DNA of 64,000 bases. Origin: Burkholderiales bacterium. GTDB lineage: Bacteria; Pseudomonadota; Gammaproteobacteria; Burkholderiales; Burkholderiaceae_C. Location of the stretch: contig JAGWTU010000010.1 of the NCBI GenBank assembly GCA_028868825.1, forward strand, positions 62,001 to 126,000, given 5' to 3'. Numbering within the stretch: the first letter of the stretch is position 1; each line of letters starts with the position of its first letter. The translations under genes and the position numbers were made by a program. The notes under the pieces were generated by a model, which saw only the letters and a list, made by a program, of their open reading frames with translations, made no database searches and was not told where the DNA came from. Of this stretch, positions 36,507-45,608 are shown one piece after another.

Positions 36507-39479
36507 ATGAAGCTGAGTTCCCTCTCGCGCGGATTCGTGGCGGTCCTGCTGCTGGCGCTGGCGGCCAATTTCGGCGTGCTGATGCAGATCCGCCACGCCG
36601 ACCTCGCCGTGCGCGACGCCTACGAGCAGCGCGACCAGACGCAGCGCTTCATCGAGGAACTGCTGCAGGAGAACGACCTCCTGGCCCACTTGGTCGAGAG
36701 CTTCGCGACGACCGGCGACACGCGCTACCTGACGACCTACTACGACATCCTGGCCGTGCGCGAGGGCGAGAAGGCGCCGCCCAATGTCGCCGACGTCGCG
36801 CTGTACTGGCGCCAGCTGATCGCCGCGCGCCGGCCGCGCCCGCTGGCCAGCGGCGGCAAGCCGCGCACGCTGATCGCGGCGATGGAGGCGCTCTCGTTCT
36901 CGGCCGATGAACTCGCATCGGCGCGGCGCATGCTGGAGGTCGCCACTCGGCTGCAGGCGATCGAGAAGATCGCCTTCGCCGCCACCCAGGGTCTGTACGA
37001 CGTCGCGCGCGGCGAGTTCGTCTCCGATGGCCGGCCCGATCGCGCCTACGCGATCGCCAGCGTCCACTCGGCGGCCTACGAGGCGGCGCACGCCGACCTC
37101 GTCGCCGCCGCCGGCCGGCTGCGCGCGCTCGCGCTCGGGCGCACGCAGCGCGTCGTCGACGAGACGCGGGCCTCGCTCAAGCGCGCCATCGCCACCGCGA
37201 TCTTCGTCAACGTCGCGCTGCTGATGCTGCTGGTCGTCGTCGTCGTCGCGCTGCGCCACCGCGTGCTGCGGCCGATCGCCAGCCTGGCCCGCCAGGCCGA
37301 AGGCCATGCCCGCGGCGAACACGACGGCCGCATCGGCCCCCACTCGGACTGGGTGCACGAACTCGAACTGCTGGGTCAGGCGCAGGACGAGATGGCGCGG
37401 TCCATCGAGATCGAACTGGCGCGCCGCGACCGCACCGAGCGCGATCTCGAGGCGGCACGCGCGCAGGCCGAGCAGGCGGCGCGCGCGAAGGCCAGCTTCC
37501 TGGCCAACATGAGCCATGAGATCCGCACGCCGATGAACGCCATCATCGGCCTCACCCAGCTGGCGCTGCAGACCGAGCTCAACGAACGCCAGCGCAGCTA
37601 CCTCAACAAGGTCCACGGCGCCTCGCAGGGGCTGCTGGGGATCATCAACGACGTGCTCGACTTCTCGAAGATCGAGGCCGGCGGCATGGGGCTGGAGCGC
37701 GCGCCGATGCGCATCGAGGAAGTCGTCGCGCAGGCCTGCGCGCTGGTGCGGCCGCTGGCCGGCGATCGCCCGCTCGAACTCGTCTGCGAATTCGCCGATG
37801 CCGCGCTGCTCGGCGCGCGCGGCACGATCGAAGGCGATGCGCTGCGCATCACGCAGGTGCTCACGAACCTGCTCTCCAACGCCATCAAGTTCACGCCCGC
37901 CGGTCAGGTGCGCCTGGTGGTCGACACGGTGCCTGCGGCCGACGGCGCTGGCGGCCCGATGCTGAGCCTGGCCGTCGCCGACACCGGCATCGGCTTGAGC
38001 ACCGAGCAGCAGTCGCGCCTGTTCCGCGAGTTCAGCCAGGCCGACGAGTCGACGACGCGACGCTTCGGCGGCACCGGCCTGGGCCTGGCCATCACGCAGC
38101 GGCTGGTGACGCTGATGGGCGGCTCGATCGGCGTGCGCAGCCAGCCCGACGCGGGCAGCCGCTTCACGGTGCTGTTGCCGCTGTCGCCGCTGCCGCCGGC
38201 AGCCGATGTGGCGCCGCTGCCCGCGCAGGCCGCCGGCGCCAGGCTGCTGGTGGTCGCCGCCGCGGTCGAGACGCGCGCCGCGCTGTGCGGACTGGCGCAG
38301 CACCTGGGCGTCGGCAACGCGGGCCGGCTCGCCGCGGCGGGCGATGCCGCGCAGGCGCTGGCGCTGCTCGCGCGCAGCGCCCGCGAAGGCCTGCCCTTCG
38401 ACCTGCTGCTCGTCGATCGCGCGCTGCCCGACGCCGCGGGGACGGCCTTGATCGAGCGCCTGCGCGCGCTGCAACCCGCGGCGCGGATCTACGTCATGGC
38501 GGCCTACGGCGACGACGCCTGGCGCGAGCAGGCCCTGCAGGCGGGGGCGACGGCCACGCTCGACAAACCCGTGCTGCCCGATGACCTGCGCCGCCTCTTC
38601 GGCCCCGCGCGCGCCGAACCGGCGCCCGCCGAACCGGCCCACCTGCAGGGCCTGCGCCTGCTGGTGGCCGAGGACAACATCGTGAACCAGACCGTCGCCG
38701 TCGAACTGCTGACCGGTCGCGGCGCCGAGGTCGACGTCGTCACCAACGGCCGCCAGGCGATCGAGCGCCTGGAATCCCGCGGCCCCGAGGCCTACGACGT
38801 CGTGCTGATGGACCTGCAGATGCCGGTGCTCGACGGCATCGAGGCGACGCGCAGGCTGCGCAGCCAGCCACGCTTCGACGGCCTGCCCATCCTCGCCTTC
38901 ACGGCGCACGCGCTGCACGAGGATCGCGAGGCGAGCCTGGCCGGCGGCATGCAGGGCTATCTGACGAAGCCGCTGAACGTGGGCGAGATGGTGCGTGCGC
39001 TGCGGCCCTACATCGGGCGAGCGAAGCGGGCGGCGCAGGCGAAGTCGGCGCCGGCGGCGGCTGCCTCCACGGCCGCAGCCACGGCAACGGTCGGTGCGGT
39101 GCCCGTGGCCTCGGCGCCGCCGGCGCTGCCGGGCATCGATCCGGCCGTCATCCGCGACGGCTTCGGCGGCGACATGGCCCTCTATCTGCAGGCGCTGCAC
39201 AGCGTCGCCGACAGCTACCGCGCCGGCATCGAGTCCTGGCGCCGCTGGCTGGGCGGCGACGATGACGACGAACTGCGACGCGCCGCGCACACGCTGCAGG
39301 GCCTGGCCGGCCTCGTGGGGGCGAAGGGGCTGCGCAGCCGGGCGATCGAACTCGAGCACGCGGCCAGGGCCCGCGACGGCGCCGCCGCGCTCGCCGCGCT
39401 CGGCCCGCTGCAGATCGTGCTGGCCGAGTTCGTCGCCGCCGTCGATGCCCATCGGCCCGCGTCCGCGGACCCGCTTTGA
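36507..39479 (+). CDS. Hybrid sensor histidine kinase with two receivers and Hpt domain
   Basis: Inner-membrane phosphorelay protein of 990 residues. Helices lie at about 8-27 and 228-249 around a periplasmic, largely helical sensor region, followed by HAMP. HisKA has [14 protein letters not shown] with His at 337; the ATPase domain has DTGIGLS and GGTGLGLAI. Receiver 1 has its acceptor Asp in LLLVDRALPD, receiver 2 in VLMDLQMPVLDG. A C-terminal Hpt domain has the acceptor His in AAHTLQGLAGLVGA. A complete His-Asp-His relay is thus in one chain, so an external output regulator is expected but none is adjacent. It heads a plus-strand run with a barrel protein and a PstS-like protein. Confidence 0.92.
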   Translation: MKLSSLSRGFVAVLLLALAANFGVLMQIRHADLAVRDAYEQRDQTQRFIEELLQENDLLAHLVESFATTGDTRYLTTYYDILAVREGEKAPPNVADVALYWRQLIAARRPRPLASGGKPRTLIAAMEALSFSADELASARRMLEVATRLQAIEKIAFAATQGLYDVARGEFVSDGRPDRAYAIASVHSAAYEAAHADLVAAAGRLRALALGRTQRVVDETRASLKRAIATAIFVNVALLMLLVVVVVALRHRVLRPIASLARQAEGHARGEHDGRIGPHSDWVHELELLGQAQDEMARSIEIELARRDRTERDLEAARAQAEQAARAKASFLANMSHEIRTPMNAIIGLTQLALQTELNERQRSYLNKVHGASQGLLGIINDVLDFSKIEAGGMGLERAPMRIEEVVAQACALVRPLAGDRPLELVCEFADAALLGARGTIEGDALRITQVLTNLLSNAIKFTPAGQVRLVVDTVPAADGAGGPMLSLAVADTGIGLSTEQQSRLFREFSQADESTTRRFGGTGLGLAITQRLVTLMGGSIGVRSQPDAGSRFTVLLPLSPLPPAADVAPLPAQAAGARLLVVAAAVETRAALCGLAQHLGVGNAGRLAAAGDAAQALALLARSAREGLPFDLLLVDRALPDAAGTALIERLRALQPAARIYVMAAYGDDAWREQALQAGATATLDKPVLPDDLRRLFGPARAEPAPAEPAHLQGLRLLVAEDNIVNQTVAVELLTGRGAEVDVVTNGRQAIERLESRGPEAYDVVLMDLQMPVLDGIEATRRLRSQPRFDGLPILAFTAHALHEDREASLAGGMQGYLTKPLNVGEMVRALRPYIGRAKRAAQAKSAPAAAASTAAATATVGAVPVASAPPALPGIDPAVIRDGFGGDMALYLQALHSVADSYRAGIESWRRWLGGDDDDELRRAAHTLQGLAGLVGAKGLRSRAIELEHAARARDGAAALAALGPLQIVLAEFVAAVDAHRPASADPL

Positions 39480-39529
39480 GCCCCGGACGCGCGCAACGCC
39501 GGCTGCCGAACATCCCCCATGGAGATCCG

Positions 39530-40825
39530 ATGAAGTCACCGACCCTCGCCTGCGCCCTCGCCGCGGCCCTGCTGACGCTGCCGCCGACGCCCGCGCGCGC
39601 CTTCGACGCCACCTGGTCCGGGTTCGCGACCCTCGGCTACGCGATCTCGAACTCGCGCTACACCGAGCAGGGCTCGATCGTCGATCGCGGCACCTTCAGG
39701 CGCGACACGCTGGCCGCCGAACAGCTCGACCTGCGGCTGAGCCCGCAATGGTCGGCGACGCTGCAGGCGCTGGCCGCGCCGGCGCAGAACAACGACGACC
39801 GCTGGCGACTGAGCGCGGAATGGGCCTTCGTCGCCTGGCGCCCCGACAACGATTGGCTGCTGCGCGCCGGTAAGACGCGATTGCCGCTGTACCTGTATTC
39901 CGAATCGCTGGACATCGGCGTCGCCAGCGACATGGCGCGGCTGCCGTACGAGATGTACTCGATCTCGCCGACCAACGAATTCACGGGCCTGTTCGTGACG
40001 CGCAACTTCGGCCAGGGCGAGCGCGACTTCAGCGTCGACCTCTACGACGGCGCGGCGCACACCGATCTGCGCGTGTGGCTGCGCGACGGCCAGGCGCCCC
40101 AGGTGGCGGCCGGGGCGCTGTACGACAGCGTCAAGGTCGAGGTGCGCGGCCTCGTCGTCACGGCGCGCGACCCGCGGCTGACCTGGCGCCTCGGCATCCA
40201 CAGCGCCACCACCCGGCGCAGCGACGGCCAGCCCTTGCCGGTGACCTACCCCTGGGTCGCGCTGGGGCCGGGCATCGGCTACTGGCAGGTGTCGTCCGAA
40301 CTGCCCGGACCCGGGCTGCAGACGGTCACCCGCGTGCGCAACCTGGCGCTCACCGCGGGTGCCGAGTGGAACCTCGGCGACGGCTGGCGCATGGCGGGCG
40401 AATTCGTGCGCATGCTGCAGCACGACACCCAGCTCGGCTCCGATTCGCGCGCCGGCTACCTGGCGCTGTTCAAGCGCATCGACGCCTGGACGCCGTATCT
40501 CAGCGTCGCGCGCCAGCGCTCCAGCGACGGCTTGCTGGCCTGGCGCGCGCAGCTCATCGGCGCCACCCTGCCCGCCGGCATACCCGGCGGGGCGCCACTC
40601 GTCGCCGCCGAGCGCGTCGCCGGCGAGTCGGTCTACGCGGCCGACCAGACCTCGATCGCCCTCGGCGCGTCGTACGCCGTCTCGCCCACCGCCAAGCTCA
40701 AGGCCGAACTCCTGCGCACCCGCGTCGGTGCCGCCTCGGCCCATTTCGACCCGCCGCCGGGCTACCCCGACGCGAAGCACCTGAGCGTGAACACCTTGTC
40801 GATCAACTTCAACATCGCGTACTGA
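39530..40825 (+). CDS. Putative outer-membrane beta-barrel (porin-like) protein
   Basis: An exported protein of 431 residues. The signal peptide ends PARA-F; the mature part consists of alternating short amphipathic strands (ATWSGFATLGYAISNSRY, WRLSAEWAFVAWRPDNDWLL) and ends in aromatic NFNIAY, all typical of outer-membrane barrels. No substrate can be assigned. ATG at 39530 follows GGAGATCC; a longer frame from 39476 begins inside the kinase gene. It lies 50 bp after the hybrid kinase and 10 bp before the PstS-like gene, suggesting a three-gene unit. Confidence 0.8.
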   Translation: MKSPTLACALAAALLTLPPTPARAFDATWSGFATLGYAISNSRYTEQGSIVDRGTFRRDTLAAEQLDLRLSPQWSATLQALAAPAQNNDDRWRLSAEWAFVAWRPDNDWLLRAGKTRLPLYLYSESLDIGVASDMARLPYEMYSISPTNEFTGLFVTRNFGQGERDFSVDLYDGAAHTDLRVWLRDGQAPQVAAGALYDSVKVEVRGLVVTARDPRLTWRLGIHSATTRRSDGQPLPVTYPWVALGPGIGYWQVSSELPGPGLQTVTRVRNLALTAGAEWNLGDGWRMAGEFVRMLQHDTQLGSDSRAGYLALFKRIDAWTPYLSVARQRSSDGLLAWRAQLIGATLPAGIPGGAPLVAAERVAGESVYAADQTSIALGASYAVSPTAKLKAELLRTRVGAASAHFDPPPGYPDAKHLSVNTLSINFNIAY

Positions 40826-40835
40826 GAGGCGAACC

Positions 40836-41258
40836 ATGAAGTTGGCAAGCACCCTCATCGCGCTGTGCCTGTGCCTGTTCGCTCTCGGCTCGCAGGCCCA
40901 GGACAAGGACGCCGTCGTCCTCATCGCCAATCCCTCGGTTCCGCACCTCGACCTCGCCACGGTCCAGCGCCTGTACACCGGTCGCGCCGTCGAGGTCGGC
41001 GGCAACGCCGTGGTCGTCGTCAACGCCGCACCCGGCAGCCCGTTGCGCGAGCGCTTCATGGCCACCGTGCTCAAGCAAAGCGACGAGCAGTACATCGCCT
41101 ACTGGACCGTGCGCAAGCACATCGGCAAGGGCACGCCGCCGGTGGAGCTGAAGTCGTCGGCCGAGATCATCGCCTTCGTGCTGGGCATGCCCGGCGGCGT
41201 CGGCTACATCGCGGCGTCCGACCTCAGGCCGGGAATGAACGTCGTGCTGCGGCCCTGA
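40836..41258 (+). CDS. Small PstS-like periplasmic protein
   Basis: A 140-residue exported protein with signal peptide ending GSQAQ. The mature sequence resembles part of phosphate-type substrate-binding proteins: VVLIANPSVPHLDLATVQRL then YTGRA, a central YWTVRKHIGKG, and the terminal VLGMPGGVGYIAASDL pattern. It is about half the length of a transport-type PstS and no ABC permease is nearby, so transport is unlikely; ligand sensing for the upstream kinase is a possible role (inference). GAGG precedes the start. Its 3' end overlaps the convergent cheD gene by 35 bp. Confidence 0.78.
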   Translation: MKLASTLIALCLCLFALGSQAQDKDAVVLIANPSVPHLDLATVQRLYTGRAVEVGGNAVVVVNAAPGSPLRERFMATVLKQSDEQYIAYWTVRKHIGKGTPPVELKSSAEIIAFVLGMPGGVGYIAASDLRPGMNVVLRP

Positions 41259-41787
41259 CCCCCTCCCGGGCGCGGCGGTCGAAGCGCTGCGTCGCCGAAG
41301 CGTCCGCTCCCGGCATCGCGACGGCCGCGACGGTGAGCGTGGCGGTCGTGCAGTCCAGCCGCATCTGCCGGGCGTGGTCGCCGCCCAGGTCGCGGCTGCT
41401 CAAGGCGATGCGGCGGGCCGCGAGCAGCGACAGCAGCGCCTCGACATTGAGCTGTCCGACCATCGGCGTGCGGCTGTCGCCGGCGGCGCGCCGGCTCATG
41501 TTCGCGCCGCCGGCGACATGGGCCTCGATCTGCGCCAGGTGTTCGGGTGCGGCCTGCATCAGCTGCAGCATCGACGCGATCGCCTGGTCGACGTAGCGCG
41601 CGCCGCGGGGCCAGTCGGGCGCGGGCGCGCGCGGCAGCAGGCAATGGGCGAGCGCGCACAGGCCGCGTTCGCGCCAGACGAAGGCGATGCCGACACAGGA
41701 GCCCAGCGTCGCCTTGAGGATCGTCGGCGGCCGGCCCAGCGCCAGCTCGCCCATGCGCACGGGCACCTCGGGCGCGTCGGCGTTCAT
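41224..41787 (-). CDS. cheD: Chemoreceptor glutamine deamidase CheD
   Basis: A 187-residue cytoplasmic enzyme that deamidates glutamines of chemoreceptors and tunes receptor activity. It shows the CheD landmarks ATLGSCVGIAFVW with the catalytic Cys, a conserved His in LCALAHCLLP, and HVAGGANM. A long C-terminal tail follows the core. The ATG at 41787 overlaps the cheR stop (ATGA), indicating coupled translation. It is last in MCP-CheW-CheR-CheD, and its end overlaps the convergent PstS-like gene. Confidence 0.9.
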   Translation of the reverse strand: MNADAPEVPVRMGELALGRPPTILKATLGSCVGIAFVWRERGLCALAHCLLPRAPAPDWPRGARYVDQAIASMLQLMQAAPEHLAQIEAHVAGGANMSRRAAGDSRTPMVGQLNVEALLSLLAARRIALSSRDLGGDHARQMRLDCTTATLTVAAVAMPGADASATQRFDRRAREGVRAAARRSFPA

Positions 41788-42608
41788 ACGCTGCGCTCGT
41801 AGATCTGCGGCTGCAGGAAACGGAACGGCACCTCCATCGAAGTCAGCGATTCCGCCTCGCCGATCACCAGCACGCCGGGCTCGCGCAGCGCCGGCGCGAT
41901 GCGCAGCACGATGCGCCGCGTGTCGTCGGCGTCGAAATAGATCAGCACGTTGCGCAGGAACACGATGTCGAAATGATCGCGCCAGGGGCTCTCGGCGAGC
42001 AGGTTGTGCTGCGTGTAGCTGATGCGATCGCGCAGCGGCGCGGCGAGTTCGAAGCCGTCGCCTTCGCGCCGCGCGTTGTGGCGGGCGTACAGCCCGGGCT
42101 CGGCGGCGCGGAACGCGGCGACGCTGGAGCCCGTGTACGAGCCCCGCCTGGCGTGCGCCAGCGGCTCGGCGCCGATGTCGCTGCCGACGATCTCGTAGTC
42201 GAAGTCGGGCCGCTGCAGCCGCTGCTCCTCGCAGCAGATCGCGATCGTGCAGACCTCCTCGCCGGTCGAGGCCGCGGCCGACCACAGGCGCAGCGGCCGC
42301 TGCGGCGCGCGCGCGACCCAGGCCGGCAGGAAGACCTCGCGCAGGTACTGCCAGACCCGGGGCGTGCGAAAGAACGCCGTCTGATGCGTCGTCACGGCGT
42401 CGATGAAGGGCTGGTGCTCGGCACCGTCGTCGTCCAGGTGGCGCAGATAGTCGTCCCAGCTGGCCAGGCCCAGGCCGCGCAGGCGCGGTCGCAGCCGCGC
42501 CTGCAGCATCGTGCGCTTGGACGCCGGCATGCGGATGCCGGTGTGTTCGCGCACGAGGTGCAGCACGCGACGCAGCGTCGCGCCGTCCATGTCGCCGAAC
42601 TCAGGCAT
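41784..42608 (-). CDS. cheR: Chemotaxis protein methyltransferase CheR
   Basis: SAM-dependent methyltransferase (274 residues) that methylates receptor glutamates. The N-terminal helical domain precedes the catalytic domain. SAM-binding LWSAAASTGEEVCTIA corresponds to motif I and FDIVFLRNVLIYFD is the CheR signature; TTHQTAFFRTPRVW matches the conserved T-x-F-F-R region. The ATG overlaps the upstream multi-CheW gene by 8 bp and its stop overlaps cheD. No TPR or CheW-binding C-terminal pentapeptide is seen. Confidence 0.94.
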   Translation of the reverse strand: MPEFGDMDGATLRRVLHLVREHTGIRMPASKRTMLQARLRPRLRGLGLASWDDYLRHLDDDGAEHQPFIDAVTTHQTAFFRTPRVWQYLREVFLPAWVARAPQRPLRLWSAAASTGEEVCTIAICCEEQRLQRPDFDYEIVGSDIGAEPLAHARRGSYTGSSVAAFRAAEPGLYARHNARREGDGFELAAPLRDRISYTQHNLLAESPWRDHFDIVFLRNVLIYFDADDTRRIVLRIAPALREPGVLVIGEAESLTSMEVPFRFLQPQIYERSV

Positions 42609-44157
42609 CGGCCGCGACGGCCTCGCGCTCGCCGACCGAGGCGACGATGCGCGCGACGTCGAGCAGCAGCAGGTGCGCCGTCTCGCCCCGCTCGTCGCGG
42701 GCCTGGATGACCTCGGAGACGTCGCCGCGCGTCGCCGCGTTGAGCGTCTTGCGCATCAGCAGCGGGATCGGGTAGCGGTTGGCCGCATCGACATGGGCGA
42801 TGCTGCGCACGCGGTCGACCTGCAGGCCGAGCAGCGCGCCCTCGTGCTCGAGCACGACGACGCGGCGCTCGGGCCGCGTCGCATCGTCGGCCTCGCCGAG
42901 CGCGTAGAACGCGCGCACGTCGACCACCGTGACGAGATCGCCGCGCAGGTTGTGCAGGCCGCGCACGAAGTCCGGCGCGCCGGGCATGGCGATCAGGCCG
43001 TCGCCGCCATCGATGATCTCGCGCACCTCGTTCATCGGCAGCGCGAAGGACTGCAGGGCGTCGAACCAGAGGTAGGTCCGGCGCATCGCGGCGCTGCGCC
43101 GCGCCGCCTGCGCCTGGTCGTTGCGGGCGGCGAACAGCGCGCTGTGCTGGCCCGAGATGCGGGCGATCTCGTCGTGGTCCATCACGCGCGCGCTGTCGAG
43201 CAGGAAGATCGGGCCGCGCTCGCCCAGATCGAGGCAGCCGGCGAACATCGCGGCGCGCTGGCGCGTCAGCACGGGCACGTGCAGCAGGTCCTCCTCGGCG
43301 TAGGCGGTGATGGCCTCGACGGCGTCGACGAGCAGGCCCACGTGCAGCGCCCCGAGCTTGAGGACGATGACGCGCTCCTCGCCGGCCGCGGCCGCCTCGG
43401 CGGTGGCAGCGGCCGCACCCGCCGCAGCGCGCGGCGCCGTCGCGCCGGCGCGCAGCAGGTCGGCGAAGCGCACGACGGGGACGAGGTCCTGGCGGATGCG
43501 CAGCAGGCCGGCGCACAGCGGTTCGGCCACCGGCGAAGGCTCGATGCCCTGCGCCGGCACGATCTCGTGCACGCCATGGATCTCGAAGGCCAGCATCAGG
43601 GCGCCGACGCGGAACGTGATGCAGCGCTGGTGCGCCCGCTTGGCGCGCGCCGCGAGGCTCGCACCCGCCGCGCTTTCGGCATGCGGCACGTTCTCGATCG
43701 AGACCAGGCGCTCGAGTTCGAGCACGCGGATGAGGTCGCCGCCGATGCGCAGCACGCCGGCGACGACGCCATGCGTCGACCCGTCCTCGTAGCTGAACAG
43801 CGTGCGTTCGTCGTCGCGCGGGCGCAGCACGCGCCGCGTCTGGTCGAACAGCAGGCCCAGGCGCACGCCGCGGTGCTGCACGATGGTGACCTTGGCGCCG
43901 GCCGGCGGCGCATCGTCGCCGAGGTCGAGCAGCCGGCGCATGTCCAGCAGCGGCATCACGGCGCCGCGCAGGTTGAACACGCCGGACACGAAAGCGGGCG
44001 CCAGCGGCATCGGCGCGACGGCCGCCGGCAGGTTCACGACCTCCTGCACATGGCGCACGTCGAGCGCGAATTCGCCGCCGCCGATGAGGAACGAGGCGTA
44101 GACGCCGGCGTCGGCTGCCGCCGCCGCACGGCGCGGGTTCGGTTCGATGGGGTTCAA
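42601..44157 (-). CDS. Triple-CheW-domain coupling protein
   Basis: A 518-residue protein made of three CheW-like domains, at roughly 14-160, 180-345 and 357-510. Each starts with the CheW pattern: FLIGGGEFALDVRHVQEVV, FRVGALMLAFEIHGVHEIV and FDALQSFALPMNEVREII. Domains 1 and 3 also have clear FNLRG/HNLRG turns followed by a strand. Single CheW proteins couple receptors to CheA; tandem forms could bridge several receptors. A TTG start at 44157 is inferred because GGGAG lies seven bases upstream and the first domain begins soon after; no suitable ATG exists. It follows the MCP gene by 26 bp and overlaps cheR. Confidence 0.87.
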   Translation of the reverse strand: MNPIEPNPRRAAAAADAGVYASFLIGGGEFALDVRHVQEVVNLPAAVAPMPLAPAFVSGVFNLRGAVMPLLDMRRLLDLGDDAPPAGAKVTIVQHRGVRLGLLFDQTRRVLRPRDDERTLFSYEDGSTHGVVAGVLRIGGDLIRVLELERLVSIENVPHAESAAGASLAARAKRAHQRCITFRVGALMLAFEIHGVHEIVPAQGIEPSPVAEPLCAGLLRIRQDLVPVVRFADLLRAGATAPRAAAGAAAATAEAAAAGEERVIVLKLGALHVGLLVDAVEAITAYAEEDLLHVPVLTRQRAAMFAGCLDLGERGPIFLLDSARVMDHDEIARISGQHSALFAARNDQAQAARRSAAMRRTYLWFDALQSFALPMNEVREIIDGGDGLIAMPGAPDFVRGLHNLRGDLVTVVDVRAFYALGEADDATRPERRVVVLEHEGALLGLQVDRVRSIAHVDAANRYPIPLLMRKTLNAATRGDVSEVIQARDERGETAHLLLLDVARIVASVGEREAVAADA

Positions 44158-44183
44158 GGCGCTGCTCCCGGGTCGGTCCCTGA

Positions 44184-45428
44184 TCAGCCCTTGGCCTTGA
44201 ACTCCTGGAACGCCTGGTGCAGGCGCCGGGCGCCGTTGTCGAGCTCGCGGCAGGCGCCGTCGATGCCCTCGGACGCGGCGGCCGACTTCTCGGTCTCCTC
44301 GGCGACCTGCTGCACCGAGTCGCCAATCATCTTCACCGCGCCGAGCTGTTCCTCGGCGGCGCTGGAGACTTCGGCGATCGCCTGGCCGGTCTGGCGGATG
44401 CCCTGGACGATGCGCGCGAAGGCGTCGCCGGCCTGGCGCGAGACCTCGCTGCCCTGCACGATGAGCTTGATCGAGCCGTTGATGAGCTTGGAGATCTCCT
44501 TGGTCGCCTGCGACGAGCGCTCGGCGAGCTTGCGCACCTCGTCGGCGACCACCGAGAAGCCCAGGCCATGGTCGCCGGCGCGCGCGGCCTCGATGGCGGC
44601 GTTGAAGGCCAGCATATTGGTCTGGCTCGCGATCTCGCTGATCACCTTGACGATCTCGGACATGTCCTCGGACGACTGGCGCAGCACCTCCATCGACTCG
44701 ATGGCCTTGGTCAGCGCGCTGCTGCCCTGCTCGGCCTCTTCCTGCGTCTTGCGCGCCACGGTGTCGGTGCCCTTGGCGCTCTGGGCGATCGTGTGGATCG
44801 AGGCCGTGAGTTCCTCGACCGAGGCGTTCATCTCCTCGGTCGTCGCGCACAGCGACTGCGCGCCGGCGGCCACCGAACCGGAGCGGCCGAGGATGTCGCG
44901 CGACTGATCCGAGAGCTGGCGCACGAGTTCACCGATCGACTGGTCGAGGTCCTGGGCGCGGCGCTTCTCGTCGCTGATGTCGCGCAGCGAGCCGGCCACG
45001 CGCAGCGGGTTGCCTTCGGCGTCGCGCAGCGTCGTGCCGCGGGCGCGGAACCAGCGGTATTCGCCCGACTTCATCTTCAGCTGGTATTCGCGGTCGTAGG
45101 GCGTCCTGCCCGTCTTGTCCATCAGGTGCGCGCCGAAGGCCTCGAACGTGATGTCCTTGTCGCTCGGGTGCAGCAGCGAACCCCAGCTGTCGAGCACGTT
45201 CGGGAAATCGCTCTCGTCCTGGTAGCCCAGCAGCTTGCGGAACTGATCGGACCACCAGAAAGGGGTCTGCGGCCCGATCTGGCCGTCGGCGGGATATTCC
45301 ATGTCCCACAGGCCTTCGCTGGCGCTCTGGTTGACGAGCTCGAAACGCGTCAGCGCCGCGGCCAACGCCTGCTCGACGGAAGCGGACTGCGCCTGGAGGG
45401 CTGCGGCATGCATGGACAGATCGGACAT
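44184..45428 (-). CDS. Soluble PAS-domain methyl-accepting chemotaxis protein
   Basis: A 414-residue chemoreceptor without membrane helices. A PAS fold-3-type domain lies at about 30-155 ([35 protein letters not shown]). The coiled-coil signalling domain follows, with the receptor tip motif [20 protein letters not shown] and [20 protein letters not shown] (each cited in part). It probably monitors an internal signal such as redox state or a cytoplasmic ligand. ATG at 45428 follows GGGAG at good spacing; the frame is open to 45512. It heads the MCP-CheW-CheR-CheD group. CheA, CheY and CheB are absent from the window. Confidence 0.92.
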   Translation of the reverse strand: MSDLSMHAAALQAQSASVEQALAAALTRFELVNQSASEGLWDMEYPADGQIGPQTPFWWSDQFRKLLGYQDESDFPNVLDSWGSLLHPSDKDITFEAFGAHLMDKTGRTPYDREYQLKMKSGEYRWFRARGTTLRDAEGNPLRVAGSLRDISDEKRRAQDLDQSIGELVRQLSDQSRDILGRSGSVAAGAQSLCATTEEMNASVEELTASIHTIAQSAKGTDTVARKTQEEAEQGSSALTKAIESMEVLRQSSEDMSEIVKVISEIASQTNMLAFNAAIEAARAGDHGLGFSVVADEVRKLAERSSQATKEISKLINGSIKLIVQGSEVSRQAGDAFARIVQGIRQTGQAIAEVSSAAEEQLGAVKMIGDSVQQVAEETEKSAAASEGIDGACRELDNGARRLHQAFQEFKAKG

Positions 45429-45608
45429 CGACGGGCTCCCGGGAATGGTGCTGGGAAAGAAGCCGCACGGGCACGCCGCGCGCATGAAGGATTTGGACGA
45501 ACGCTTGATCACGAGCCGGACTGCGCATCCGGCACCGCAGTCCTTTCGGTCAGCCGCGCATGAACCTGAGTTTCGTAGACGTAGGTATAAGGACGCCTTG
45601 TTTCAGGC

